A DNA stretch of 64,000 nucleotides, from assembly GCA_001464335.1 (NCBI GenBank), contig LNEV01000008.1, positions 186,001 through 250,000 of the forward strand, read 5' to 3'. The stretch is from Rhizobiales bacterium Ga0077545 (lineage in GTDB: Bacteria > Pseudomonadota > Alphaproteobacteria > Rhizobiales > Methylopilaceae). Below are positions 17,178 through 26,643 of the stretch, in pieces; positions within the stretch are counted from its first letter, which is position 1, and every line of letters begins with the position of its first letter. Made by a program: the position numbers and the translations under genes. The notes under the pieces were generated by a model. That model saw nothing but the letters and a program-made list of their open reading frames with translations, did not search any database and was not told the DNA's origin.

Positions 17178-18086
17178 ATGCGGGATGTGACGAGACGGGG
17201 GATCATGGCCCTTGGCGCGGCGGTGCTCGCGACGGGGCTTTGGACAGGCGCGGCCTTGGCTCAGGAAAAGTTCAAGGCCGTCACCACCTTCACCGTCATC
17301 GCCGACATCGCCCGCAACGTCGCCGGGGAGGCGGCGGCAGTCGAAAGCATCACCAGGCCGGGCGCCGAGATCCACAATTACCAGCCGACGCCGGGCGACA
17401 TCCGCAAGGCTCAAGGGGCGCAACTCGTGCTCTGGAACGGCCTCAATCTCGAACTCTGGTTCGAAAAGTTCTTCGGCAATCTGAAAGAGGTGCCGAGCGT
17501 CGTCGTCTCCGACGGCGTCGAGCCGATCGGCATTGCGGACGGTCCCTACAGCGGCAAGCCGAACCCCCATGCCTGGATGTCGCCGAGTGTCGCGCTGATC
17601 TACGTCGACAACATCCGCGACGCCTTCGCCAAATACGATCCCGCGAACGCCGAGGCCTACAAGGCCAACGCCGAGGCCTACAAGGCGAAGATCAATGCCG
17701 CCATCGCCCCCATCAAGGCCGAGCTTGCCGCCATCCCGGAGGAGAAGCGCTGGCTCGTGACAAGCGAAGGCGCGTTCTCCTATCTGGCGCGCGATTTCGG
17801 GCTGAAGGAGTTGTACCTCTGGCCGATCAACGCCGACCAGCAGGGCACGCCCCAGCAGGTGCGCCAGGTCATCGACGCGGTGCGCGAGCACAAGATCGGC
17901 GTCATCTTCTCCGAAAGCACGATCTCGCCAAAGCCCGCCCAACAGGTCGCCCGCGAGACCGGCGCGACATATGGCGGCGTGCTCTACGTCGACTCGCTCA
18001 GCGAAGCGGACGGCCCTGTGCCGACCTATCTCGATCTGCTGCGCGTCACCTCCGACACGATCGCAAAAGGTCTCGCCGCCTCCTGA
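17178..18086 (+). CDS. sitA: Mn/Fe ABC transporter periplasmic binding protein
   Basis: This 302-residue cluster A-I metal-binding protein begins with a twin-arginine-like or Sec signal (residues 1-28, ending GAALAQ). Likely metal ligands are the His in the [10 protein letters not shown] stretch, the His in NPHAWMSP, the Glu in [10 protein letters not shown] and the Asp in [10 protein letters not shown]. It has no long His-rich loop, which argues for Mn/Fe (SitA/PsaA-like) rather than Zn (ZnuA). The ATG at 17178 has TAGGAGAT upstream. It heads the sitABCD operon behind two Fur/Mur-like operators. Confidence 0.93.
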   Translation: MRDVTRRGIMALGAAVLATGLWTGAALAQEKFKAVTTFTVIADIARNVAGEAAAVESITRPGAEIHNYQPTPGDIRKAQGAQLVLWNGLNLELWFEKFFGNLKEVPSVVVSDGVEPIGIADGPYSGKPNPHAWMSPSVALIYVDNIRDAFAKYDPANAEAYKANAEAYKAKINAAIAPIKAELAAIPEEKRWLVTSEGAFSYLARDFGLKELYLWPINADQQGTPQQVRQVIDAVREHKIGVIFSESTISPKPAQQVARETGATYGGVLYVDSLSEADGPVPTYLDLLRVTSDTIAKGLAAS

Positions 18087-18103
18087 AATTGCCCGTACAT
18101 GGA

Positions 18104-18997
18104 ATGGACACAGCAATGAATGCGCCCGTCAATCTCAAGGCCGATGTAACGACCACCGCAGGGGGCGCGGGCATTCGTGTCGTGGACGCGGCCGTGACCT
18201 ACCGCAACGGCTTCACGGCGCTGCGCGATGCGAGCTTCGAGATCCCGAACGGCACCATCACGGCGCTGGTCGGGGTGAACGGTTCGGGCAAATCCACGCT
18301 CTTCAAGGCCATCATGGGTTTCGTGCGTCTGGCGTCCGGCTCCATCTCCATCCTCGGAATGCCGGTGCCGGAGGCACTGAAGAAGAACTTGGTCGCCTAT
18401 GTGCCGCAGAGCGAGGACGTCGACTGGAATTTCCCGGTGCTCGTCGAAGACGTGGTGATGATGGGCCGTTATGGCCGCATGGGCATGCTGCGCATCCCGA
18501 AGGCCACGGACCGCGACGCCGTCACTGCCGCGCTCGCCCGTGTCGGCATGGAAGAATACCGCAAGCGCCAGATCGGCGAACTGTCCGGCGGCCAGAAGAA
18601 GCGCGTCTTTCTCGCCCGCGCGCTCGCGCAGGACAGCCGCGTCATCCTGCTCGACGAGCCTTTCACCGGCGTCGACGTGACGACGGAACAGACCATCATC
18701 GCGCTGCTGAAAGACCTGCGCGAAGAGGGGCGGGTGATGCTGGTCTCAACGCACGATCTCGGCAGCGTGCCGGAATTCTGCGACCGCACGGTCCTGCTGA
18801 AGCGCACCGTGCTGGCCTACGGCCCGACGGAAGACGTCTTCACGCAGGAAAATCTTGAAAAGACGTTCGGCGGCGCGCTGCGGCGCTTCTCCTTCGACAC
18901 CGAGGAGGGCGCCACGCATCCGGTTGGCATCATTACCGACGATGAAAAGCCGTTGATGGTCTATGCCCACAAGAAGAGGGAGGAGGGCACGACATGA
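18104..18997 (+). CDS. sitB: Mn/Fe ABC transporter ATP-binding protein
   Basis: This ABC ATPase of about 297 residues has Walker [10 protein letters not shown]-loop [10 protein letters not shown], signature LSGGQKKRV, Walker B VILLDEPF and the switch His in VSTHD. The YVPQ.EDVDW.FP Q-loop segment is typical of metal-specific SitB/MntB ATPases. Two in-frame ATGs (18104 and 18116) could start it; neither has a strong ribosome site. The stop overlaps the sitC start by 4 nt (ATGA). Confidence 0.93.
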   Translation: MDTAMNAPVNLKADVTTTAGGAGIRVVDAAVTYRNGFTALRDASFEIPNGTITALVGVNGSGKSTLFKAIMGFVRLASGSISILGMPVPEALKKNLVAYVPQSEDVDWNFPVLVEDVVMMGRYGRMGMLRIPKATDRDAVTAALARVGMEEYRKRQIGELSGGQKKRVFLARALAQDSRVILLDEPFTGVDVTTEQTIIALLKDLREEGRVMLVSTHDLGSVPEFCDRTVLLKRTVLAYGPTEDVFTQENLEKTFGGALRRFSFDTEEGATHPVGIITDDEKPLMVYAHKKREEGTT

Positions 18998-19851
18998 GCC
19001 TTCTCCTCGAACCGTTCAACTATCAGTACATGATCAACGCCATCTGGGTGTCGGCGCTTGTCGGCGGCGTCTGCGCGTTCCTGTCGGCCTATCTGATGCT
19101 GAAGGGCTGGTCGCTGATCGGCGACGCGCTGTCCCATTCCATCGTTCCGGGCGTCGCCGGGGCCTATATGCTGGGCCTGCCGTTCTCCCTCGGCGCCTTC
19201 TTTTCCGGCGGGCTTGCGGCGGCCGCGATGCTGTTTCTCAACCAGCGCACGCGGCTGAAGGAAGACGCCATCATCGGCCTCATCTTCTCGTCCTTCTTCG
19301 CGCTCGGCCTGTTCATGATCTCGCTGTCGCCGGCTTCGGTGAACATACAGACGATCATCCTCGGCAACATCCTCGCCATCACGCCGGAAGACACGCTCCA
19401 GCTTGCGCTCATCGGCTTCGTATCGCTGGCGATCCTCCTTGCGAAGTGGAAAGACCTCATGGTCGTCTTCTTCGATGAGAGCCATGCGCGCACGATCGGG
19501 CTGAGGCCCACGGCGCTGAAAATCCTGTTCTTCACGCTGCTGTCGGCCTGCACGGTCGCGGCTCTGCAGACGGTCGGCGCGTTCCTCGTCATCTGCCTCG
19601 TCGTGACACCCGGCGCGACGGCCTATCTGCTCACCGACCGTTTTCCCCGCCTTCTGATAATCGCCGTCCTCATCGGCTCGCTGACGAGCCTTTTCGGTGC
19701 CTACATCTCCTATTTCCTCGATGGAGCGACCGGCGGTATCATCGTCGTGCTGCAGACGCTGATCTTCCTCATCGCCTTCGTCTTCGCGCCGAAGCACGGC
19801 ATCCTCGCCGCTCGACGTCGTGCCAGCGCCGCGCTGGAAGCGGAGGCATGA
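18994..19851 (+). CDS. sitC: Mn/Fe ABC transporter permease
   Basis: This 285-residue ABC-3 family permease has about eight to nine hydrophobic helices, with the family motif [19 protein letters not shown] near residue 35 and [12 protein letters not shown] in the C-terminal half. Its ATG overlaps the sitB TGA, and its own end overlaps sitD the same way, so sitBCD are translationally coupled. It and SitD are homologous and probably form the heterodimeric channel. Confidence 0.93.
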   Translation: MSLLLEPFNYQYMINAIWVSALVGGVCAFLSAYLMLKGWSLIGDALSHSIVPGVAGAYMLGLPFSLGAFFSGGLAAAAMLFLNQRTRLKEDAIIGLIFSSFFALGLFMISLSPASVNIQTIILGNILAITPEDTLQLALIGFVSLAILLAKWKDLMVVFFDESHARTIGLRPTALKILFFTLLSACTVAALQTVGAFLVICLVVTPGATAYLLTDRFPRLLIIAVLIGSLTSLFGAYISYFLDGATGGIIVVLQTLIFLIAFVFAPKHGILAARRRASAALEAEA

Positions 19852-20693
19852 GCATGATGGAAATTCTGCTTCAGCCGTTCCAGTTCGAGTTCATGGTCAA
19901 TGCGCTCGTCATTTCCGGGCTCATCGCCGTACCGACGGCTCTTTTGTCCTGCTACATGGTTCTGAAGGGCTGGTCGCTGATGGGAGATGCCATCAGCCAC
20001 GCTGTCTTTCCGGGCGTCGTCATCGCCTACATTGTCGGCTTTCCGTATGCGCTCGGCGCGTTCGCGGCGGGCATGTTCTGCGCGATCGCGACGGGTTATC
20101 TGAAAGAAAACAGCCGCATCAAGCAGGACACGGTGATGGGCGTCGTCTTCTCCGGAATGTTCGGCGTCGGCCTCGTTCTCTATGTGAAAATCCAGAGCGA
20201 GGTGCATCTCGATCACATCCTTTTCGGGGATATGCTCGGCATCTCCTGGCGCGACATCGCGGAAACGGCCGCGATCACAGCGCTTGTTGCGGCGGTGATT
20301 GCCGTCAAATGGCGCGATTTTCTGCTGCACGCCTTCGATCCCGTGCAGGCGCAGACCTCGGGCCTCAACACCGGGCTTTTGCATTACGGGCTGCTGGCGA
20401 TGATCTCGCTGACCGTCGTCGGCGCGCTGACCTCCGTCGGCATCATCCTGTCCATCGCGCTGCTCATCGCGCCGGGTGCCATCGCGTTCCTCGTGACGCG
20501 CAGTTTCGGAACAATGCTGTTGGTCGGCGTCGGCGTCTCGGTGTCGGCAGCCTTGCTGGGTGTCTATCTGTCGTTCTTCCTCGACAGCGCGCCCGCCCCG
20601 ACAATCGTGTTGCTTCTGGCGATCGTCTTCATCGCGCTCATGGCGGTGAAACCGGCTCTGGAAGCGTCCGGACAAGCCGGACTTATTGAATAA
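19848..20693 (+). CDS. sitD: Mn/Fe ABC transporter permease, second subunit
   Basis: This 281-residue ABC-3 permease is paralogous to SitC, with the motif MVLKGWSLMGDAISHAVFPG near residue 36 and LLIAPGAIAFLV later. It begins with a tight ATGA overlap with sitC. The operon ends here; downstream is an AT-rich stretch (20700-20740) with no clear hairpin terminator before the next transporter. Confidence 0.93.
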   Translation: MSMMEILLQPFQFEFMVNALVISGLIAVPTALLSCYMVLKGWSLMGDAISHAVFPGVVIAYIVGFPYALGAFAAGMFCAIATGYLKENSRIKQDTVMGVVFSGMFGVGLVLYVKIQSEVHLDHILFGDMLGISWRDIAETAAITALVAAVIAVKWRDFLLHAFDPVQAQTSGLNTGLLHYGLLAMISLTVVGALTSVGIILSIALLIAPGAIAFLVTRSFGTMLLVGVGVSVSAALLGVYLSFFLDSAPAPTIVLLLAIVFIALMAVKPALEASGQAGLIE

Positions 20694-20839
20694 CAGAAAT
20701 TATATGATATATAAAAAATTATGTTTATTGTTTCTGTAAAATACGTTTAGGCTCCCCACATATCGATGTCTTCTCGAAACGGGGAGGGCGCGCCACATAA
20801 TCCGGATGAAGCCGTTTCGGCGCCGGAGGGAGTTTTCAG

Positions 20840-21613
20840 ATGAAACGCATCGCATCTTTCGCCGTGGCCACTGTCCTCGGCCTCGCGACGGCCACATCGG
20901 CCGTCGCCCAGCAGGATCTCAAGGGCATCAAGGACGCCGGCGTCCTCAAGATCGGCACCGAGGGCACGTATCCGCCATTCACCTTCCATGACGGAGCGAA
21001 CCAGCTTGTCGGCTTTGACGTCGAGATCGGCCGGGCGGTTGCCGAAAAGCTCGGCGTGAAGGCCGAGTTTCTCGAAGGCAAATGGGACGGCCTGATCGCG
21101 GGCCTCGATGCCGGCCGCTACAATGTCGTCATCAATCAGGTCGGCATCACAGACGCCCGCAAGGCGAAATACGATTTCTCGGAGCCCTACATCGCCTCGA
21201 AGGCCGTGCTGATCGTGAAGGGCGACGACGACAGCATCAAAAGCTTCGACGATCTGAAGGGCAAGAAATCCGCGCAGACGCTCACCTCCAATTTCGGCAA
21301 GCTCGCTCAGGCCGCGGGCGCGGAGATCGTCGGCACGGAGGGCTTCGATCAGTCCATCGCGCTCGTCCTTCAGGGCCGTGCGGACGCCACTGTCAACGAC
21401 AGCCTGTCCTTCCTCGATTTCAAGAAGAAAAAGCCCGACGCCAATGTGAAGATCGCGGCCACCAAGGACGACGCCGAAGTCTCGGGCATCATCTTCGCGA
21501 AGAACCAGCCGGAGCTGAAAGCCGCACTCGACAAGGCTCTGGCCGACATCAAGGCCGACGGCACCTACGAGGCGATCTCGCAGAAATATTTCGGCGCGAA
21601 CGTCTCGAACTGA
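20840..21613 (+). CDS. Amino-acid (probably cystine) ABC transporter binding protein
   Basis: This 257-residue periplasmic binding protein (SBP_bac_3) has a signal peptide (residues 1-23, ending SAVAQ) and the ligand-site regions GTEGTYPPFTFHD, GFDVEIGRAVAEKLG, WDGLIAGLDAGRYNVV and the Arg in GITDARKAKYDFSEPY. The GTEGTYPPFTFHD and QKYFG segments resemble cystine-binding FliY/TcyA proteins, so cystine is my first guess; polar amino acids in general are possible. A strong GGAGGGA ribosome site lies 9-15 nt before the ATG. The terminator hairpin after this gene suggests the binding protein is made in excess over the permease and ATPase. Confidence 0.88.
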   Translation: MKRIASFAVATVLGLATATSAVAQQDLKGIKDAGVLKIGTEGTYPPFTFHDGANQLVGFDVEIGRAVAEKLGVKAEFLEGKWDGLIAGLDAGRYNVVINQVGITDARKAKYDFSEPYIASKAVLIVKGDDDSIKSFDDLKGKKSAQTLTSNFGKLAQAAGAEIVGTEGFDQSIALVLQGRADATVNDSLSFLDFKKKKPDANVKIAATKDDAEVSGIIFAKNQPELKAALDKALADIKADGTYEAISQKYFGANVSN

Positions 21614-21622
21614 TTAGGATCG

Positions 21623-21655
21623 AAAACCGGCCGGACCTTGTGTCGGCCGGTTTTT
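21623..21655 (+). terminator. Intra-operon terminator/attenuator after the binding-protein gene
   Basis: An 11-bp perfect stem (21623-21633 with 21644-21654) is followed by TTTTT. It falls between the binding protein and permease genes. Partial read-through here is a common way to set higher binding-protein levels. Confidence 0.85.
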
Positions 21656-21669
21656 CTGTGGGGGGTCTC

Positions 21670-22350
21670 TTGCCTTACTGGCTCCAGTTGATGATCGACT
21701 CGATCGGCCCGCTTTTGTGGGCCGCGCTCTGGTTCACGATCCCGCTTGCGATCCTCTCCTTCATTTTCGGCATCACGCTCGGCCTCGCGACGGCGCTGGT
21801 GCGCCTGTTCGCGCCCTGGCCGGTGGCGGCCGCCGCGCGGTTCTATGTCTGGATCTTCCGCGGCACGCCGCTTCTGGTTCAGCTTTTCCTTATCTTCTAC
21901 GGCCTGCCGAGCGCGGGCATCGTGCTCGATGCGTTCGTTGCCGCGCTGATCGGCTTCACGCTGAATGTCGGCGCCTATTCCTCTGAAATTCTGCGCGCCG
22001 TCATTACGAGCGTTCCGAAGGGGCAGTGGGAGGCGGCCTATTCAATCGGCATGACGTGGCGTCAGGCCATGACCCGCACGGTGCTGCCGCAGGCGGCGCG
22101 CATCGCCGTGCCGCCGCTGTCGAACACCTTCATCGCGCTCGTCAAGGACACGTCTCTGGCCGCTGTCATTACGGTGCCGGAAATGTTTCAGGCCACCCAG
22201 CGCATTGTCGCGACGACCTATGAGCCGCTCATTCTCTACATCGAGGCTGCGCTCATCTACCTCGTTCTCAGCTCGGTGCTGTCGCAGCTTCAGAACTGGC
22301 TGGAAGAACGTCTCAACCGCTCCGGCGGCTATGTCGGGGCGCGGGCATGA
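21670..22350 (+). CDS. Amino-acid (probably cystine) ABC transporter permease
   Basis: This 226-residue HisM/GlnP-type permease has about five transmembrane helices and the EAA loop VPKGQWEAAYSIGMTWRQAM. The TTG at 21670 is my start: GGGGGT lies directly upstream and the PYWLQLMIDS N-terminus looks native. The ATG at 21691 would remove seven residues and has no ribosome site. The stop overlaps the ATPase start (ATGA). Confidence 0.88.
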   Translation: MPYWLQLMIDSIGPLLWAALWFTIPLAILSFIFGITLGLATALVRLFAPWPVAAAARFYVWIFRGTPLLVQLFLIFYGLPSAGIVLDAFVAALIGFTLNVGAYSSEILRAVITSVPKGQWEAAYSIGMTWRQAMTRTVLPQAARIAVPPLSNTFIALVKDTSLAAVITVPEMFQATQRIVATTYEPLILYIEAALIYLVLSSVLSQLQNWLEERLNRSGGYVGARA

Positions 22351-23093
22351 TCGCGCTGGAGAACATCGTCAAACGCTTCGGCACAACGGAGGTCCTCTCC
22401 GGCATCAGCCTCGATTTCGCGGAGCGCTCCGTCACCGCCATCATTGGCCCGTCCGGTGGCGGCAAGTCCACTCTCTTGCGAACCATCAACCTGCTCGAAA
22501 TCCCGACATCGGGTGCGGTCACGGTCGGCGAGACGCGCGTCGCTTTCACGCCCGGCGGGCGGGTGGATCGCAAAGCAGTCCTTACGCTGCGCCGTCAGAC
22601 CGGCATGGTGTTCCAGAACTTCCAGCTCTTCCCGCATCGCACGGCGGTCGAGAACGTCATGGAAGGTCTCGTCACGGTGCAGAAGTGGTCGCGGGAGAAA
22701 GCCCGCACCCGGGCGCTCGATCTTCTTTCCAAGGTCGGCCTTTCCGAAAAGGCCGATGCCTGGCCCGCGACCTTGTCGGGCGGCCAGCAGCAGCGTGTTG
22801 CCATCGCCCGCGCGCTCGCGCCGTCTCCCAAAGTCCTGCTCTGCGACGAGCCGACCTCGGCGCTAGATCCGGAACTCGCGGAGGAGGTGGTCGAGGTCCT
22901 CAGCCAGCTTGCGGGCGAGGGAACGACGATGGTCATGGCCACCCACGATCTGCGCCTGGCCTCGAAGGTCGCGAACGAGGTCGTCTTCCTTGAGGCAGGG
23001 CATGTGGTGGAAAAGGGTGAGCCAGCTCGAATTTTCACCGCGCCGTCCCAGCCGCGCACGGCCCGCTTCATATCCACATTGCGCGCGGCCTGA
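22347..23093 (+). CDS. Amino-acid ABC transporter ATP-binding protein
   Basis: This 248-residue ABC ATPase of the polar-amino-acid class has Walker A GPSGGGKS, Q-loop MVFQNFQLFPH, signature LSGGQQQRV, Walker B VLLCDEPTS and H-loop MATHD. The FQ-x-FxLFPH Q-loop is typical of PAAT ATPases (GlnQ, HisP, TcyC). It is translationally coupled to the permease and completes the three-gene importer. Confidence 0.93.
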   Translation: MIALENIVKRFGTTEVLSGISLDFAERSVTAIIGPSGGGKSTLLRTINLLEIPTSGAVTVGETRVAFTPGGRVDRKAVLTLRRQTGMVFQNFQLFPHRTAVENVMEGLVTVQKWSREKARTRALDLLSKVGLSEKADAWPATLSGGQQQRVAIARALAPSPKVLLCDEPTSALDPELAEEVVEVLSQLAGEGTTMVMATHDLRLASKVANEVVFLEAGHVVEKGEPARIFTAPSQPRTARFISTLRAA

Positions 23094-23211
23094 ATTCTCC
23101 ACAGAAACCCTCGCCATTTGAGGAACTCGACGCCGGGGGCCAGAGTTGGCAAGGTGAATTGGACAGCCCGAATGTGGACTTTGACGTCACGGCAAGGCTC
23201 GGTCCCCGCCT

Positions 23212-25386
23212 TTGCCTGACCTCCCATCCACGTTTGGACGCCGTTTGCACGATCAGAACATCGATCTGAAGATCTGTGAGAGAGAGCCCATCCACATTCC
23301 GGGCTCGATCCAGCCGCATGGGCTGATGCTGATCGTCGATCCGGAAACGCTCTCCATCACGCATGTTGCGGGCGATGTCGAAGAGTGGCTTGGCCGCACC
23401 GACTGGGAGGGGCAGGCCCTCACGGAACTTCTCGGCGAGCGTGCCCTGGCCGAATCCATGCGCGTCATCGCGGGCGCGTCGCGCGGATTTTTGAGCCGCA
23501 TACAGCCGCCCTTCGCCTCCGACATATTCGACGTCACCCTTCAGATGATGAGCGGTGTCCTCGTCCTTGAACTCGAAGCCTCGTCCGACGCCGGGCTCGT
23601 CCACGTCCTGCCGCAAATTGAGGCGGCGGCGGCGGGCTTCGAGAAGACCCCCAGCCTTGAGGCGCTGTTCGAGGCCGCGGCCGTCGAATTCCGTCGTCTC
23701 ACCGGCTATGCGCGCGTGATGGTCTATCGCTTCCTCGACGACGATGCGGGCGTTGTCGTGGGCGAGGACGTGGCGGAGGGCGAGGCCTCCTTCATGAACC
23801 ACCATTTCCCGGCGTCCGACATACCCAGGCAGGCGCGCGCGCTGTATGTGCGAAACCTCGTGCGCGTCATTCCGGATGTCGGTTACGAGCCCGCGCCGCT
23901 GCGCCCAGCCTGGACGGCCGAAGCTCCGCTCGATCTCAGCGACAGCATTCTGCGCAGCGTTTCGCCCGTTCACATCCAGTATCTCCAGAACATGGGCGTC
24001 GGCGCTTCCGCCTCGATGTCCATCGTCCGGGATGGCATTCTTTGGGGGCTCATCGCCTGCCACAATCCGCAACCGCTCGAAATATCGTCCGAGACGCGCT
24101 CGGCCTGCCGGGCGCTTGCGGGCGGCCTAGCGCGTCAGATCAAGGCGCGCGAGGAAACCGACGCCTATCGCGAGCGCGTACGCCTGCGCTCCTTCGAGGA
24201 TCACATCGTCTCGCTGCTCTCGCGCGAAGGCTCGCTCGACACCGCCATTTCGAACCATCTCGGCGAGATCATGCGCATGCTCGCGGCGGATGGCGTCGCG
24301 ATCCTGCGCGGCTCCGATCTCATCGTCGGCGGCCATTGCCCGGCCGAGGAGCAGGTCCGTAAACTCGCCGCATGGGCCGTCCCGCGCAGCAGCGAAAAGG
24401 TCTATGCGACGGACCGCCTGTCCTTGCATTACGATCTGCCGGAAGGCGAGCGTGCGGGGGCGGCGGGTCTTCTTGCCATTACATTGTCGGCTTCCGATCC
24501 GTGGATTGTGCTGTGGTTCCGCGCCGAAGCGACCGAGGTCGTCAAATGGGCGGGCAATCCGCACAAGAACATGACCCCCGGCGAAAACGGCCTGCTCAAT
24601 CCCCGCGCCAGCTTCGATGCATGGTCGGAAACGGTTCGGGATCGCGCCCGGCGCTGGACCATTCCCGAGATCGAGGCGGCCGGCCGTCTGCGCGTTGCGG
24701 TGACGAATGTCTGGCAGACGCGGCGCCTGCGCGATCTCAACCGTCAGCTTCTCAACACGCTGGATGAGAAGGATATGCTGATCAAGCAGAAGGAATTCCT
24801 GATCGGCGAGGTCAATCACCGCGTCCAGAACAGCCTCCAGCTTGTGTCGAGCTTTCTCATGCTCCAGGCCCGCGCCTCCGAAGACCCGAAGCTCCGCGGC
24901 GCTCTCGATGAGGCGCGGCGCCGCCTCGCGGCCGTCTCCCTCGTCCATCGCCGTCTGTACAGGGCGGACCAGATCGACGCCATCGACGCGGCCCGCTATG
25001 TGGACGAGCTTCTGGACGATCTCGTTGCGTCCTTCGGTCCCGAATGGGAGGCGCATATACAGCGCGATCTTCAGCCCGTCATGCTTCCGACGGACCGCGC
25101 CGTGGCGCTGGGCCTGGTATTGACGGAACTCGTCATCAACGCCAACAAATACGCCTATGACGGTGAGCCGGGCCGCGTGAAAATAACATTGCTCGAAGAC
25201 CGCAACAAATTTCGCCTCGTCGTCTGCGACGAAGGCGTGGGTCGCTCAGGCGATCGCAAGGGGTTCGGCACCCGCATGATGGATGCTCTCGTCTCCCAGC
25301 TCGGCGGAACGTTTGAATTCCAGGACAATTACCCCGGCACGAACGCGATTCTGGTAGCGCCGATCGACCCGCCGGCCCGCAACTAA
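23212..25386 (+). CDS. Bacteriophytochrome with HWE/HisKA_2-type histidine kinase
   Basis: In this 724-residue photoreceptor kinase, Cys22 in LKICEREPIHIPGSIQPHG is the expected covalent biliverdin site. PAS (about 15-120), GAF with FPASDIPRQARALY and LWGLIACHN (about 140-320), and PHY with the tongue motif PRASF (about 330-510) follow. The kinase core begins with EVNHRVQNSLQL (phospho-His in NHR, HisKA_2/HWE class) and has the ATP-site LVLTELVINANKYAY and GFGTRMMDAL. The start must be the TTG at 23212: it is the only start codon between the in-frame stop at 23182 and Cys22. No heme oxygenase or response regulator is adjacent; the next gene is convergent. Red/far-red sensing feeding a general-stress or motility relay is likely. 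Confidence 0.92.
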   Translation: MPDLPSTFGRRLHDQNIDLKICEREPIHIPGSIQPHGLMLIVDPETLSITHVAGDVEEWLGRTDWEGQALTELLGERALAESMRVIAGASRGFLSRIQPPFASDIFDVTLQMMSGVLVLELEASSDAGLVHVLPQIEAAAAGFEKTPSLEALFEAAAVEFRRLTGYARVMVYRFLDDDAGVVVGEDVAEGEASFMNHHFPASDIPRQARALYVRNLVRVIPDVGYEPAPLRPAWTAEAPLDLSDSILRSVSPVHIQYLQNMGVGASASMSIVRDGILWGLIACHNPQPLEISSETRSACRALAGGLARQIKAREETDAYRERVRLRSFEDHIVSLLSREGSLDTAISNHLGEIMRMLAADGVAILRGSDLIVGGHCPAEEQVRKLAAWAVPRSSEKVYATDRLSLHYDLPEGERAGAAGLLAITLSASDPWIVLWFRAEATEVVKWAGNPHKNMTPGENGLLNPRASFDAWSETVRDRARRWTIPEIEAAGRLRVAVTNVWQTRRLRDLNRQLLNTLDEKDMLIKQKEFLIGEVNHRVQNSLQLVSSFLMLQARASEDPKLRGALDEARRRLAAVSLVHRRLYRADQIDAIDAARYVDELLDDLVASFGPEWEAHIQRDLQPVMLPTDRAVALGLVLTELVINANKYAYDGEPGRVKITLLEDRNKFRLVVCDEGVGRSGDRKGFGTRMMDALVSQLGGTFEFQDNYPGTNAILVAPIDPPARN

Positions 25387-25396
25387 GCACGCAAAA

Positions 25397-25420
25397 GGCG
25401 GCGGTCTTTCGACCGCCGCC
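25397..25420. terminator. Bidirectional terminator between phytochrome and DJ-1/PfpI genes
   Basis: A 10-bp perfect stem (25397-25406 with 25411-25420) with a TTTC tetraloop lies between two convergent genes. The T-tracts are short on both sides. Confidence 0.75.
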
Positions 25421-25438
25421 CGAATACAACATCGCGTA

Positions 25439-26005
25439 TTATTCCGCGGCGCGTTTGTCGTGGCGGCCTTCCGCGAATTCCTCGATCATCTTGCGGTTGA
25501 ACGCCGGAATGTCGTCGGGCTTGCGCGAAGTCACCAAGCCCTGATCGTTGACGACTTCGCTGTCTTCCCACAGCGCGCCGGCGTTCGTCAGGTCCGCCTT
25601 CAGGCTCGGCCAGCTCGTGACCTTCCGGCCATTCACGCCGCCTGCATCGATCAGCGGCCACGGCCCGTGGCAGATGGCGGCGATGGGTTTGCCGGTCGTC
25701 ACGAAGTGCTTGATGAAGTCGACGGCCTTCGGCGCGATTCGCAGCGAGTCCGGATTAGCCACGCCGCCGGGCAGCACAAGGCTGGAATAATCGTCGGGCT
25801 TGGCCTGGTCGAGCGTGCGGTCGACCTTCACCATGTCACCCTTTTCCGAATGCTTCATGCCCTGGATTTCGCCGCTCTTGGGCGAGATCACCTCGACCTC
25901 CGCACCCGCATCCTTCAGTGCCTTTACGGGCTCGATAAGCTCGGATTGTTCGAAGCCGTCTGTTGCAAGCACGGCAACGCGGCGGCCTTTCAGCTCGTTT
26001 GTCAT
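25439..26005 (-). CDS. DJ-1/PfpI family protein
   Basis: This 188-residue protein has the nucleophile-elbow cysteine in PIAAICHGPWPLIDAGG and the upstream SLVLPGGVANPDSLR, matching the YhbO/PfpI branch. Members are reported as glycation repair enzymes or stress-protective chaperones rather than true proteases. The ATG at 26005 has a perfect GGAGG site. The longer frame to 26110 encodes no recognisable extension. It converges with the phytochrome kinase and sits just downstream of the VOC gene on the same strand. Confidence 0.9.
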   Translation of the reverse strand: MTNELKGRRVAVLATDGFEQSELIEPVKALKDAGAEVEVISPKSGEIQGMKHSEKGDMVKVDRTLDQAKPDDYSSLVLPGGVANPDSLRIAPKAVDFIKHFVTTGKPIAAICHGPWPLIDAGGVNGRKVTSWPSLKADLTNAGALWEDSEVVNDQGLVTSRKPDDIPAFNRKMIEEFAEGRHDKRAAE

Positions 26006-26134
26006 AGCGTCCTCCATGAGGGGAAAATCTCTTTGGAGAACGAGCGGGCGGGGAGGGGAGTTCCATGCAGCCCAGCAAGCGAACGGCAAATGGGGCCGTC
26101 CATCGTACATGATGGACGGCTCCCTGTGCCTGCG

Positions 26135-26536
26135 TCAGCCCTGAACCGCGGCCGGGTCCATCCACACAATCTCCCAGACATGGCCGTCGAGATCCTGAAA
26201 GCTGGTCTGATACATGAAGCCGTGATCCTGCGGCGGCTTCCATTCGCGCCCACCGGCTTTCACCGCCTTGGCAAGGAAGGCATCGACTTCCTCGCGGCTT
26301 TCGGCCGAGAGCGCGTTCAGCACTTCGGTTGCCTTGAAGGCATCGCTGATCTCGCCCGTGATGAAATCGCGGAACCGCTCATGCGTGTGCAGCATGCAAT
26401 AGATATATTCGTCCACGACAACGCAGGCCGCTTTGTCGTCGCTGAATTGCGGGTTGATGGAAAAGCCGAGGGCACCGAAAAAGGCCTTCGACTTTTCGAG
26501 GTCGTTGACCGGCAGATTCACGAAGATCGAACGCAT
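26135..26536 (-). CDS. VOC (glyoxalase/bleomycin-resistance) superfamily protein
   Basis: In this 133-residue protein, IFVNLPVNDLEKSKAFFGALGF is the first beta-alpha-beta unit of the VOC fold, followed by the second half with SFQDLDGHVWEIVWMDP, whose Glu is a usual metal ligand. Similar proteins are annotated as lactoylglutathione lyase-like without proven substrate. The 129-nt gap to the DJ-1/PfpI gene allows co-transcription. Confidence 0.85.
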   Translation of the reverse strand: MRSIFVNLPVNDLEKSKAFFGALGFSINPQFSDDKAACVVVDEYIYCMLHTHERFRDFITGEISDAFKATEVLNALSAESREEVDAFLAKAVKAGGREWKPPQDHGFMYQTSFQDLDGHVWEIVWMDPAAVQG

Positions 26537-26643
26537 GGTGAAGCTCTCCTTGTTCTGTCATGCGCTGTATGACGAACGAGAGCGGCCAATTTCGACATGG
26601 GTTCAAAAATTTTTCGCCGGGCTTTCCGAAAAGGTGAAAGCCG

